A stretch of 64,000 nt of DNA. Origin: an uncultured Pelagibacteraceae bacterium. GTDB lineage: Bacteria > Pseudomonadota > Alphaproteobacteria > Pelagibacterales > Pelagibacteraceae. A program made the translations under genes and the position numbers. Below are positions 42,934 to 51,876 of this stretch, piece after piece. The stretch covers positions 62,001-126,000 of the forward strand of contig CACBCE010000002.1 in the NCBI GenBank assembly GCA_902537665.1, written 5' to 3'. The first letter of the stretch is position 1; every line of letters begins with the position of its first letter. The notes below the pieces were generated by a model. The model did not search any database and was not told the DNA's origin. It saw nothing but the letters and a program-made list of their open reading frames with translations.

Positions 42934-42963
42934 AAAAAAAAAGGCTGGGTAAAACCCAGCCTT
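42934..42963 (-). terminator. Rho-independent terminator after OMP gene
   Basis: On the minus strand AAGGCTGGG, a 5-nt loop and CCCAGCCTT form a 9-bp perfect stem followed by a run of about nine Ts (A-run 42934-42942 on the plus strand). It ends the outer-membrane protein transcript and insulates it from proC. Confidence 0.88.
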
Positions 42964-42987
42964 TAAATTTAAAATTTATATTACTAA

Positions 42988-43638
42988 TTAAAATGATTTA
43001 AGTAATGATATTCTAGCAGTGGCACCTTGCATATCCGAAACTGTTATTTCGTTTTTGTCAGTTATACCGTTATCTGCTTTTACATCATCAAACGTTTGGT
43101 AAGCTAATTCAGCTCTAATACCAACTCCATCACCAGCTTCATGTTCGTAACCTATTGCAAACTCAAAACCATTAGTGTCTGTGTCTTTATAGGCTCCAAC
43201 ATTTTCTGTACTTAAATTAATATCCATTTGTGAATAACCAATTTTTCCATACACACCCATGTCTGATTTAGCTAATAGGTACAATGTCATTAATTGCTCA
43301 AATTCTGCTTTTACTTTATTTTCTTCAGAACCGTCACCACTTTCACCACTGTTTATATTTTGTGGTGTCTCAATTGACTCTGGTGTGTAACTAAAACCTA
43401 TTGAAACATTCTCATTAGCTTCAGCCTCAATAAAGATCGATGCATATGAATCTACAAATGCACCATATTCTTTTGTAGTAGTTTCTAACGTACCAGTATG
43501 TGTGAAGTTCTTTTCTGTACCTTCACCGGCAAAGACACTATGATTGAAAGTGGCACCGACTGATAGTTCAGAAAGAGTTACAGCATAAGCTGATGTCGAA
43601 AAAACTAAAGCTACTATAGTTGCTATAATTTTCTTCAT
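42988..43638 (-). CDS. Outer-membrane beta-barrel protein, porin-like
   Basis: Protein of 216 residues with a signal peptide (1-19, ending AYA) and alternating polar/aromatic strands ending in the terminal Phe expected for barrel insertion (ISLLKSF). Strand-like segments include ASIFIEAEANENVSIGFSYT, GVYGKIGYSQMDIN and NGFEFAIGYEHEAGDGVGIR. I recognise no specific family; SAR11-type genomes carry small abundant barrels of this sort. It has an AAGGAA Shine-Dalgarno, its own terminator and a long upstream region, so it is a single, probably well-expressed unit. Confidence 0.78.
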   Translation of the reverse strand: MKKIIATIVALVFSTSAYAVTLSELSVGATFNHSVFAGEGTEKNFTHTGTLETTTKEYGAFVDSYASIFIEAEANENVSIGFSYTPESIETPQNINSGESGDGSEENKVKAEFEQLMTLYLLAKSDMGVYGKIGYSQMDINLSTENVGAYKDTDTNGFEFAIGYEHEAGDGVGIRAELAYQTFDDVKADNGITDKNEITVSDMQGATARISLLKSF

Positions 43639-43920
43639 TACTTGTTCCTTTGTTTAATATTAAACTTATATATATATGGCAAAATATTTAGCATATTAGG
43701 CTGTTATTTAAAAAAATAATTTAGGCAAAATCAGTCTTTTTTCAATTTGTTGCAAAATTATCACTTAAAAATCCTTTAAAATCAAAGTTTTTTTGTAACT
43801 CAATACTTATATATCATAAGTTGAAATGGTACCCATTTTTAAAAAAAGAGGGGCCAACATCTCGATTATTTCGATTCTATTTTATTTTTTCACGATTACT
43901 AAAGATAAAAATTTAAAATA
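43639..43920. other. Intergenic region upstream of the porin-like gene
   Basis: About 280 bp without a convincing ORF. It must hold the porin-like gene promoter and the 3' end of the autotransporter run. A short palindrome ACTTAT-5 nt-ATAAGT at 43803-43819 could be an operator, but such repeats are frequent in AT-rich DNA. Confidence 0.4.
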
Positions 43921-46191
43921 TTAAAAAACTCCAGAAATTTGCAAATTTGCACCATATTCAGGTATCTTACTGAATAAACTGTAGTTTGAGTCTATTTTAA
44001 CATTAAAATTATTAAATTTTTTTGTGTAACTTAACTCAGTCTTATTATTTTGATTTGGATTAAAATTCATTGCAAACTCTGAATCATTGTTGTTTATACG
44101 ACCAAACTTAATCAAAAATATATCTTGGTGTGAATACGATCGTTCTTTATCTTTGTGCATTATCTTTTCATAATTAATAGAAAAAGTAATTCCATTTTCA
44201 TATACAGTTTCAATTCCTATGTTCCCTTTTATTTTTTTATGTGAATACTTTTCAATTTTAGCTATATTTGTTTTTGTTCCACCAACATTAGAATGATTAA
44301 AGGATAAATCTGGTGAAATATCTAATATCATCTCAAATCCACCATTAGGTCTTGAAATTCCATTTGTAACTTTTATTTCATTGACATCAAATAAAAAACC
44401 AGCTGAAATTTCTCCATTTTCAAAAGTTTCTTCTTGATAGATAATATCAGTTCCTGATTTTGCTTTAGAAATAAAATCAGTGAAGTTGGATAGATTAGTT
44501 ATACCGTAATTAAATCTTGCAGAAGGAGTAAAATTAAATGCACCATAAGTCTTTTTGGTCCTAAAATTTAAAGCAGTGTAGGCTTGTTTACCATTTCTTT
44601 CGCCAGTAATCTTACCTGAAAATCTTTGATCAAATCTTAGTATACTCAATCCTAAAATAGCATTTGTGTATCGATATTGATCTATGGGTACAGTTCCATA
44701 CATATTTAAAGTTAAAGACTTTAAATTTATTCCTTGTGCAGAAAACTTAATATCTGAATCACTATTTCCATATCTTATTGCAGTACCAAAATATTTATTT
44801 TCACCATATTTTTTATCAGCACCAAAAGTTAGACCTCTTGTACGAATTTGTTTGGGTTTTTCAAACGATGTCGCATCAAAACTTCCTATAGAAATATCTG
44901 CATGGTTCCAAAAAGACCAGTCAGATTTTTTATTTTTTTTATCATTTTTGTGTTTTTTATTATTTAAAGAAACTTGAAGACTATCTTTTAAAGATACTAA
45001 TAAACGATTATCTGTATCAATATTTATAGAAAAATTATTAAGATTTTCTTTATTTCTATTTCTTTTAATCCATTCAAATCTCTTAAATATTGTTGATGTG
45101 TTTAAACTTATATTTTGTTTTGCTAGCTCTACTTGGGACCCTAAATTAGATCTTGCATCTGATGTACATTCATAAACACCGTACGGACACTCTAAATTAT
45201 ATTCATTAGTCCTATCAACTGAAGAATCATCCTCTCTATGATTCGTTACAAATAATTTCATTCCTGCAGCACCAAATGCGAAACCATATGGTTTTCCTAT
45301 ACCAGAAAATGCATCATCAGGATCAAATACCACATTCCATCGACCTTTAAATTGAACTGATGATATGTCGTAATTTGCTGCAGTGTTATATTGGAAGATA
45401 GCGGACTTACTAAAACCAGTATCATTTCCAGGAGTTGTTGTTTGCGCCAAGATATAAATTGCACTTCCAGTATCATTAAATTCAAAATCTAAAGCTTGCA
45501 TTTGTGCAGGAGATTGAAGTGTTTCTATTTCTGTATCATTTAAATCCAACGTATAATTTAATGTAGCTGAAGATGTATCATAAGGACCAGGTAAATCATA
45601 AACTTCAATCGTTGGATCTAGATTTTTTCCATCTAATTTAAATAGTTGCATACCATCAGCACTAAATTCTATTGATATTCTAGATCCAGTTAAATCTAAC
45701 TCAGTAATATATGACCGAGTTGATAAATCAAAAGGTGTTGAAAGATCATAGCTAAATATTTCTCCATTTTCATTTACAATAAAAAACTTTAAACCATCAC
45801 GGCTAAATCTTATAGACTCTACTCTTGTATTTGTTTCAGTGGTCATATCTTTCCAAGGATTAAAACGAAACTGTGAACAATCATTTTTGACAGTGTCTAA
45901 ATCAAAAGGTGTGGTTAGTTTATAAGCCATTATACGATTGACTAAACCACCCCCGTCAACTTTTATATTACTAACTACATAAGTTAAACCATCATTACTA
46001 AAAGCAACATCCGATGGATCTTCAGCTCCATCTCTAGTAATTTGAGTTCCTTGTTCGTCAAAACATACATGACCTGCGAGGGCAGGATTAGCTGGAAGTA
46101 TATTTGTTCTCCATTTTATTTGTAATTCAGAAGCTTTGGCTGTGGTAATTAAAAATAAAAAAACAAAGAAAGTAAAATTTATTATTCTCAT
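43921..46191 (-). CDS. Autotransporter with beta-propeller-like passenger, copy B
   Basis: Predicted outer-membrane autotransporter of 756 residues: signal peptide 1-20, a passenger (about 25-345) of repeated propeller-like blades and a C-terminal barrel (about 425-756) ending in Phe. Blade motifs repeat as VAFSNDGLTYVV, IRFSRDGLKFFIV, IEFSADGMQLFKL and FAFGAAGMKLFVT, each followed by a YDL.TPFDLST-type strand. The linker carries a Lys-rich stretch (NNKKHKNDKKNKKSDW). Barrel strands such as RTRGLTFGADKKYGENKYFG match the type V autotransporter domain. It is a tandem paralogue of the next gene and the last member of the minus-strand surface run. Confidence 0.75.
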   Translation of the reverse strand: MRIINFTFFVFLFLITTAKASELQIKWRTNILPANPALAGHVCFDEQGTQITRDGAEDPSDVAFSNDGLTYVVSNIKVDGGGLVNRIMAYKLTTPFDLDTVKNDCSQFRFNPWKDMTTETNTRVESIRFSRDGLKFFIVNENGEIFSYDLSTPFDLSTRSYITELDLTGSRISIEFSADGMQLFKLDGKNLDPTIEVYDLPGPYDTSSATLNYTLDLNDTEIETLQSPAQMQALDFEFNDTGSAIYILAQTTTPGNDTGFSKSAIFQYNTAANYDISSVQFKGRWNVVFDPDDAFSGIGKPYGFAFGAAGMKLFVTNHREDDSSVDRTNEYNLECPYGVYECTSDARSNLGSQVELAKQNISLNTSTIFKRFEWIKRNRNKENLNNFSINIDTDNRLLVSLKDSLQVSLNNKKHKNDKKNKKSDWSFWNHADISIGSFDATSFEKPKQIRTRGLTFGADKKYGENKYFGTAIRYGNSDSDIKFSAQGINLKSLTLNMYGTVPIDQYRYTNAILGLSILRFDQRFSGKITGERNGKQAYTALNFRTKKTYGAFNFTPSARFNYGITNLSNFTDFISKAKSGTDIIYQEETFENGEISAGFLFDVNEIKVTNGISRPNGGFEMILDISPDLSFNHSNVGGTKTNIAKIEKYSHKKIKGNIGIETVYENGITFSINYEKIMHKDKERSYSHQDIFLIKFGRINNNDSEFAMNFNPNQNNKTELSYTKKFNNFNVKIDSNYSLFSKIPEYGANLQISGVF

Positions 46192-46255
46192 CTTTACAAA
46201 TTTTTTGTATTTTTCATAAACACTTTATAAGAAAAAAATTTCAAATTTGAAGTTA

Positions 46256-48481
46256 CTAAAAAGTTCCTGACAATTCAATGTTTGCCCCATAATCTGGAAT
46301 TTTGCTAAACAAACTATAATTAGAGTTTAATTTTAGTTTGAAGTTACTGAGGTTTTTTAAATAACTTAATTTAGTTTTATTATTATTTAGCGGGTCATAA
46401 ATCACATCAAAATTTGCATTTTGTTTATTTATTGTCCCTAATTTAAATAATAAACTATCAGTGTGCCCACTTTCATCGATGCTTTGGTATCTTTCATAAT
46501 TAATTGAAAAAGTAGAACCTCTTTTTTGTGCAAATTCGAAACCAATATTTCCTTTTATATTATGCAATGAATGTGTCTTTATTGTTTTTTTTAAAGTAAC
46601 GCCATCGATATGGCTTTTAACATAATATTCAATGTCTGGTGTTAAATCATAAATATATTCAATAAAACCATTTCGACTTAAAGTTTTATCATCTGAATAT
46701 ATAATATTATCAAATTTTAAACCTGCTGAGACATTACCTGTTCTAAATGTAAGTCTTTCATGATTTTCAACATTATTGGTAACAATACCAAAATCAGTGT
46801 AATCTGAAAATTGAGTGATACCCATTTCAAACTTACCAAACGGAATTAATTCATATTTGGTATAATCATTTTCATTTTCATAGCTTATTGATGTGTAAAT
46901 TTGTTTGCCATTTCTATTGCCAGTTTCTCTATTTTCAACTAACTGGTCTATTTTTATATAACTAACTCCTAATAGTAAATTTAAATTGGATTGTCTTTCT
47001 AAAGGTACACTACTGTATATATTTAGAGAGAATGTGGTAGCGTCTAATACATTATTTGATCCATCTTCTAAATCAACATTATCATTACCATATCGTAATG
47101 CATAACCAAAAATCTTGTTATCTACTAATTTGTCTAAACCATACATAAAACCTTCAGTCTTAACTTCTTTAGGTTTAGAGGATGCTGTATCGCCCACTCT
47201 TCCAAATGAAATATCTACGTGAGACCAATGAGACCAATTTTTTTTATTTTTATTAGTTTTTCCTTTTTTCAATGATGCTGGTGTAAATTGAATATTTTTT
47301 AATGAACTTTCAAAGTTAGTTTTTAATGCTGCTAAAATTGGATTATGAATATTCAATTTAACTTCATGATTAGTTAAATTAGCTCTTTCATCATTTCTTC
47401 GTAACCAATCAAATCTTTTAAAAATTGTTGAAGAGTTTTGATGAATTACATTTTTAGCAATTTCTACTTGAGCTCCTATTGCTGTAACAGCATCTGTTTC
47501 ACAAAGAACAATTCCATAAGGACAAGTTAAATCATATTCATAAATTATATCGTCTCCGTCAGCATTAGCATCCTCAGTTGCAATATAAGCCTTCATACCA
47601 TTATTTCCAAAAGTCCAGCCAACTGCTGAAACATTATTTCCATTTCCAACTATTTGGGATTTACCAACATAAGTTGCAGAACTAAGTTCAAATGGTGTAG
47701 ATAATTTATAAACATAAATAAAAGTAGGAATTGCAGTGTGGTTATTAAGACCCTCAGCTATATATAATCTTGTACCATCATCATCAAAGGCTATTTCAAA
47801 TGTAAATCTATTGGCCGTTAGGTCGGGGTTATCTTCTGTATTAAGAGTAAATGCAAACGTACCAGAGCTTGGATCAAATGGTGTGGATAAATTGACCTGA
47901 GTTATATCGGTGGTATTTTTAAATCCGTCATTGAGATACATTTTTGTTCCATCGTTATTAAATGTAACTCCATTAAGAAGGGCAATATCAGCTTCACTGT
48001 ATGCAGTTTTATAATTGAGACCGTCATCAGGAATTAATGTTGAGGCAGAAATTGAGGCGACATCATATGGAATTGCTAAATTATGAAATTGCGACGAAAA
48101 ATCATTAAATAAAAATAATTTTTTTCCATCATTATTAAATTTAATAATTTTTTTACCATTACCAAAACCTAAATCATCACCAAGACCAGTTGTATTTACT
48201 ATAGTTCTGTTTGCGACATCCATGGTGCTGATGTCAAATGCAGTTGTTAAATCATAAATAAAAATTGCATACCCGTCAGTATCTCCAGCTTCTAAATTAT
48301 CCATTACAAACATTTTTTTTCCATCGGGGGTTATCGCTATTGAGGATGTGGATGGTTCGTTATCTTCACCATCCAAATTTGGATCTTTCAATTGTTTGAA
48401 AACAGGCTTAACTATTTCTGCATGAATAGTTTGCATTACAAAGCATAAACAAAAGGTAATTAAAAATAACCTCTTCATCAT
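46256..48481 (-). CDS. Autotransporter with beta-propeller-like passenger, copy A
   Basis: Paralogue of the preceding autotransporter, 741 residues: signal peptide 1-21, propeller-like passenger with blades (IAITPDGKKMFVM, IKFNNDGKKLFLF, VTFNNDGTKMYLN, IAFDDDGTRLYIA, WTFGNNGMKAYIA) and a C-terminal barrel ending in Phe. The junction (CPYGIVLCETDA, then NSSTIFKRFDWLRRND) matches copy B residue for residue in pattern (CPYGVYECTSDA, NTSTIFKRFEWIKRNR), including a conserved Cys pair. Passenger sequences differ more than barrels, as expected for surface-exposed duplicates. It starts 6 nt after the CHASE2-SpoIIE gene. Confidence 0.75.
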   Translation of the reverse strand: MMKRLFLITFCLCFVMQTIHAEIVKPVFKQLKDPNLDGEDNEPSTSSIAITPDGKKMFVMDNLEAGDTDGYAIFIYDLTTAFDISTMDVANRTIVNTTGLGDDLGFGNGKKIIKFNNDGKKLFLFNDFSSQFHNLAIPYDVASISASTLIPDDGLNYKTAYSEADIALLNGVTFNNDGTKMYLNDGFKNTTDITQVNLSTPFDPSSGTFAFTLNTEDNPDLTANRFTFEIAFDDDGTRLYIAEGLNNHTAIPTFIYVYKLSTPFELSSATYVGKSQIVGNGNNVSAVGWTFGNNGMKAYIATEDANADGDDIIYEYDLTCPYGIVLCETDAVTAIGAQVEIAKNVIHQNSSTIFKRFDWLRRNDERANLTNHEVKLNIHNPILAALKTNFESSLKNIQFTPASLKKGKTNKNKKNWSHWSHVDISFGRVGDTASSKPKEVKTEGFMYGLDKLVDNKIFGYALRYGNDNVDLEDGSNNVLDATTFSLNIYSSVPLERQSNLNLLLGVSYIKIDQLVENRETGNRNGKQIYTSISYENENDYTKYELIPFGKFEMGITQFSDYTDFGIVTNNVENHERLTFRTGNVSAGLKFDNIIYSDDKTLSRNGFIEYIYDLTPDIEYYVKSHIDGVTLKKTIKTHSLHNIKGNIGFEFAQKRGSTFSINYERYQSIDESGHTDSLLFKLGTINKQNANFDVIYDPLNNNKTKLSYLKNLSNFKLKLNSNYSLFSKIPDYGANIELSGTF

Positions 48482-48487
48482 ATTGGG

Positions 48488-50539
48488 TTATTTTTTTTTA
48501 ATTAATTCAGTATTATTTATATTGATCGCCATACAAGTAATATCATCTCTTAACTTTTCAGCACCCCAATTTAATTCTTTTTCAATAGACTCGACAATAG
48601 TTTTCGGTGTCACTTCTGACATGCCATCTATAATTTTTTGAACTCCTTCGGCCCCTAATTCTTCACCATTTTTTAAATACCCCTCGGTTACACCGTCAGT
48701 ATAAACCACAAATGTCTTATCCTTAAGATTCATGGTATTAGATTTGACCATCGACTCTGTAAAATATTTAACAATCCCAATGGGTGGCATTTCTGATTTG
48801 ATATATTCATAATTTTTATTTTGATCAAAAGTTAAAATACTTTCATGCCCTGCGTTGATAAAAACAAGTTCCCCAGTTTTAATGTTTAATTTTCCAAAAA
48901 CAGCGGTCACAAACATTCCTTTAAATTTCGCTTCAACAAGCTCATTATTCACTCCAAATACTACTTTTTCTAACGGGAACTTTAAATTCGTTAAGGTTCT
49001 AAATATTGAAGATGCTTTTGCCATATACATACCAGCTTTAACCCCTTTTCCTGATACATCGGCTAAGGTAAAAAAGTATTCTTCCGGTGTTGCTCTTACG
49101 ACATCAAAATAATCTCCTGATACATCTCGAGCTGGTACGTTTTTAGCAAAGATGAAGTTTTCAAATTTTGATATATCTGGAAATAAGCTTTTTTGAACTC
49201 CAGCTGCAAGCTCACGCTCTTTTAAAAGTTTAGCTTCTTTTTGCAGGTTATCTAAAGCTATTTTGTTTTCCTCAATAAATCTAAAATATAAACCCGTTAA
49301 AAATGTAACTGTCACGATAAAAATTGGATAACTCATATCTACTAATTCTGATCTAAATTTATAAATATAAAATCCAATAACTATTATCGCTAAAATATTT
49401 CCAAAAAAGATGGATAAACTTAATTTAGGTTTTACTCTTTGAGACAATATAAATGTAATGAGAGCAACAATAATAGAAAATAATAACTCAAATATATACG
49501 TATTAGGATTTCTTATTAAATAGGACTGATCTAAAATATTCTCAATAACATTAGCATGAACTTCTACCCCTGGAATAGTTATCCCAAGAGGAGTTTTAAC
49601 TAAATCAAAAAGACCTTGTGCGGAAGCACCAATCAAAACATATTTATCTGTAAAAAAATCTGATTGGAATTTTCCATCATAAACATCACCAGCAGATATA
49701 TACTGGTTTTTATCTGACTTTTTGTACTTAATCCAAATTATACCATTGGGGTCTGAATTGATTTTATAGGGTCGTGCACTAATCCTTTGAATGCCAACTT
49801 CGTTTAATTCAACATAAATATTTTTCTGTTTTGAACCCACTCGAACCATTTCTAGTCCCATGGTTGGGTATATCTTCTTATCAAATTGTACCACTAGGGG
49901 TAATGATCGAATAATTCCATCTAATTGATCTAAGAAAGAAATTGAACCTAAACCTTTCACATCTTTTTCTAATACTTCAAGTGAACCAATTGAATACGGA
50001 TATGAATAAGTAAATTTCTTTGGATCACCACCTTTAGATAAAAATCTAGCCTTAGCTTTTCGATCATAATTGGAATGTGAGGGAACATTACTACCTAATA
50101 CTGCAATTATTGATTTAGATTGTTTAAGTTTCTCAGAAAAAATTTCATCTGGACTCTTTAAATTCTGAAGTTCTGCAATATCAGATGGAACCAAACCATA
50201 TGATTTTATAATTTCATCAGGAGACTGTTTATCTTTCTCAGTAAAAAAAATATCGAAACCTATTGCTTTTGGATTTGACTCATTTATTTTATCTAAAATA
50301 TCTGCAAACACTTTTCTATTCCAAGGAAACTGACCAAACTTTCCCAAACTGTTTTCATCAATATCTATTATGACAACTTCAGAGTCTTTTTTTTCAGCAA
50401 ATACTTTTTGATATAAATCAAAACTTAAGTATGAAATTGATTTTACAAATGCAGGATTAATTATTTTTATTAATATGAGGAACACTAATAAAATGAAAAA
50501 GGTAAAATAATTAGTGTATTTTTGAAAAAAAGCTTTCAC
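48488..50539 (-). CDS. CHASE2 sensor fused to SpoIIE-type PP2C phosphatase
   Basis: Membrane sensor phosphatase of 683 residues. A first helix (11-30) leads to a periplasmic CHASE2 domain (about 35-340; VVIIDIDENSLGKFGQFPWN and PKAIGFDIFF are its hallmarks), then three helices (about 345-366, 375-393, 402-420), a short coiled coil and a cytosolic SpoIIE/PP2C domain (440-675). Metal/catalytic motifs are intact: VSGDYF 473-478, ADVSGKG 493-499, NAGH 562-565, YTDGVTE 613-619, RDD 664-666. By family precedent it dephosphorylates STAS antagonists, of which two are encoded at 56593-57173. CHASE2 genes often adjoin FecR-domain genes, as here. Confidence 0.92.
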   Translation of the reverse strand: MKAFFQKYTNYFTFFILLVFLILIKIINPAFVKSISYLSFDLYQKVFAEKKDSEVVIIDIDENSLGKFGQFPWNRKVFADILDKINESNPKAIGFDIFFTEKDKQSPDEIIKSYGLVPSDIAELQNLKSPDEIFSEKLKQSKSIIAVLGSNVPSHSNYDRKAKARFLSKGGDPKKFTYSYPYSIGSLEVLEKDVKGLGSISFLDQLDGIIRSLPLVVQFDKKIYPTMGLEMVRVGSKQKNIYVELNEVGIQRISARPYKINSDPNGIIWIKYKKSDKNQYISAGDVYDGKFQSDFFTDKYVLIGASAQGLFDLVKTPLGITIPGVEVHANVIENILDQSYLIRNPNTYIFELLFSIIVALITFILSQRVKPKLSLSIFFGNILAIIVIGFYIYKFRSELVDMSYPIFIVTVTFLTGLYFRFIEENKIALDNLQKEAKLLKERELAAGVQKSLFPDISKFENFIFAKNVPARDVSGDYFDVVRATPEEYFFTLADVSGKGVKAGMYMAKASSIFRTLTNLKFPLEKVVFGVNNELVEAKFKGMFVTAVFGKLNIKTGELVFINAGHESILTFDQNKNYEYIKSEMPPIGIVKYFTESMVKSNTMNLKDKTFVVYTDGVTEGYLKNGEELGAEGVQKIIDGMSEVTPKTIVESIEKELNWGAEKLRDDITCMAININNTELIKKK

Positions 50540-50596
50540 AAATGGAATTTAACTCTAATTATACTAAAGTAAATGGTATTGAGTAATTGCTAAAAA

Positions 50597-51760
50597 TTAC
50601 TTCTTTTTCTTTCTTTTCTTTTTCTTAGCTTTTTTCTTAGCTGTTCTTTTTTTCTTTTGAATTTTTTTCTTTTTCTTAGGTTTTTTCTTAACTACTTTTT
50701 TCTTTTTCTTTGGTTTTTTCTTAACTACTTTTTTCTTTTTAGCAGCTTTTTTCTTCACTACTTTTTTCTTTTTAGTAGCTTTTTTCTTCACAGCTTTTTT
50801 CTTTTTACTAGCTTTTTTCTTCACAGCCTTTTTCTTTTTAGACCCCTTTTTCTTAACTGCTTTTTTCTTTTTACCTTTTTTATTTTCTGCTTTAGCTTTT
50901 TTCTTTTTCTTAGCTTTTTTCTTTTTTTCTGCTCTTTCAGTTTTGATAGCTACTTTTTTCTTTTTATCTTTTTTAATATTTTGTTTTATAATTGACTTAA
51001 TCTCTTCTTTTTCAAATCCTAATGCTTTTAATTCTTTTTTAAGTTCTTTTTTAATTGCTTTTCTCTCAGCTTTTGTTGAGTCTGGGCTTAATTTTGCAAC
51101 CCGTAATGACTTCATTTTCTTATTAAATTTCTTTAACTGATTTTTAGTAATTTTTCTTGCCTGACCAGGAGCTTTACCTTTTGACATTGATGTAATGCTA
51201 TAAGGGTTATCTAATAAAGTAGATCCAAAATTATTTCCAACAAGAACTGCTCCAGGTCTCATACCTAAAGTATTATTTTTTCCTGGACCGATTAATAAAG
51301 TATCAGTTCTTCCACTTGAAACGATTGTTTGGAACTCAGTTCCTCTTGAACCTAAAGTACCCTCAGGAACTTCTACAGTTAAGCTGTCAGGATTTTTTTT
51401 ACTAATTAATCCTGATATTACTTTTAAACTTCCTTGCTTCACACTCGCAACTATTTTTCCATCATTGGTAGCAGGATCAAAAATAAATGTATCCATTACA
51501 ACTTCTGAATCTTCACCAATCGTAAATGTTGATTGATCTAATAATAAAATTTGAGTACCAGAGCCTGCACCTGCAACAATAGTCTCATTTAAATAAATTT
51601 TGTCACCAGTTTTTAATTCTCTGGTCTCAGTTTTAACTGTACCTGAAATTGCTCCAACAATTCCAACTAACTGTTTTTCAATAGTAAGCTCTTCATTAGC
51701 TTTAGCACTCAAGCTACCTAAAAACAGCAAAGCTAAAATTATTGTTATAATTTTTTTCAT
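50597..51760 (-). CDS. Secreted FecR-domain protein with lysine-repeat tail
   Basis: Protein of 387 residues starting at ATG 51760 (MKKIITIILALLFLGS), which gives a proper signal peptide to about residue 24; an upstream ATG at 51811 would bury it. Residues about 30-180 form a FecR domain (GIVGAISGTVKTETRELKTG, LLDQSTFTIGEDSEVVMD, VPEGTLGSRGTEF). The last 130 residues are Lys/Ala-rich, with seven 11-residue repeats of the form KKKKAVKKKxx. The tail resembles histone H1-like or AlgP-like segments but is exported here, so binding to LPS, acidic polysaccharide or extracellular DNA is possible. It lies between the TPR-barrel and CHASE2 phosphatase genes. Confidence 0.85.
   Translation of the reverse strand: MKKIITIILALLFLGSLSAKANEELTIEKQLVGIVGAISGTVKTETRELKTGDKIYLNETIVAGAGSGTQILLLDQSTFTIGEDSEVVMDTFIFDPATNDGKIVASVKQGSLKVISGLISKKNPDSLTVEVPEGTLGSRGTEFQTIVSSGRTDTLLIGPGKNNTLGMRPGAVLVGNNFGSTLLDNPYSITSMSKGKAPGQARKITKNQLKKFNKKMKSLRVAKLSPDSTKAERKAIKKELKKELKALGFEKEEIKSIIKQNIKKDKKKKVAIKTERAEKKKKAKKKKKAKAENKKGKKKKAVKKKGSKKKKAVKKKASKKKKAVKKKATKKKKVVKKKAAKKKKVVKKKPKKKKKVVKKKPKKKKKIQKKKRTAKKKAKKKKRKKKK
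50642..50872 (-). repeat. Seven 33-bp tandem repeats encoding lysine-rich 11-mers
   Basis: The DNA encodes seven consecutive 11-residue units (KKKKAVKKKGS, then AS, AT, VV..AA, VV..PK twice, IQ..RT variants). Copies differ at the variable last two residues and in the AV/VV pair. Such in-frame repeats expand and contract by slippage, so tail length probably varies between strains. Confidence 0.9.
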
Positions 51761-51876
51761 AAGGTAGGAAATTAACAGAGTTCTCGAAAAAATAAAATAT
51801 TTTATATTCAAAATGGGTCTTTTAAAATGGCTTAAAACAACAATTTTTTAATGATTAAATTTAAAAATTGCTAAGT

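Noticed and set aside
43803..43819. Palindrome ACTTAT-n5-ATAAGT as an operator
   Set aside because: Short AT-only palindromes are expected by chance in this DNA and no regulator gene is adjacent.
50642..50872. Regular 33-bp repeats that could look like a CRISPR array
   Set aside because: The repeats are contiguous, have no spacers, keep a reading frame and encode lysine-rich 11-mers; no cas gene is near.
50657..50995. Plus-strand frame rich in Phe and Leu opposite the FecR tail
   Set aside because: It is the antisense shadow of lysine repeats (AAA/AAG read as TTT/CTT), not a membrane protein gene.
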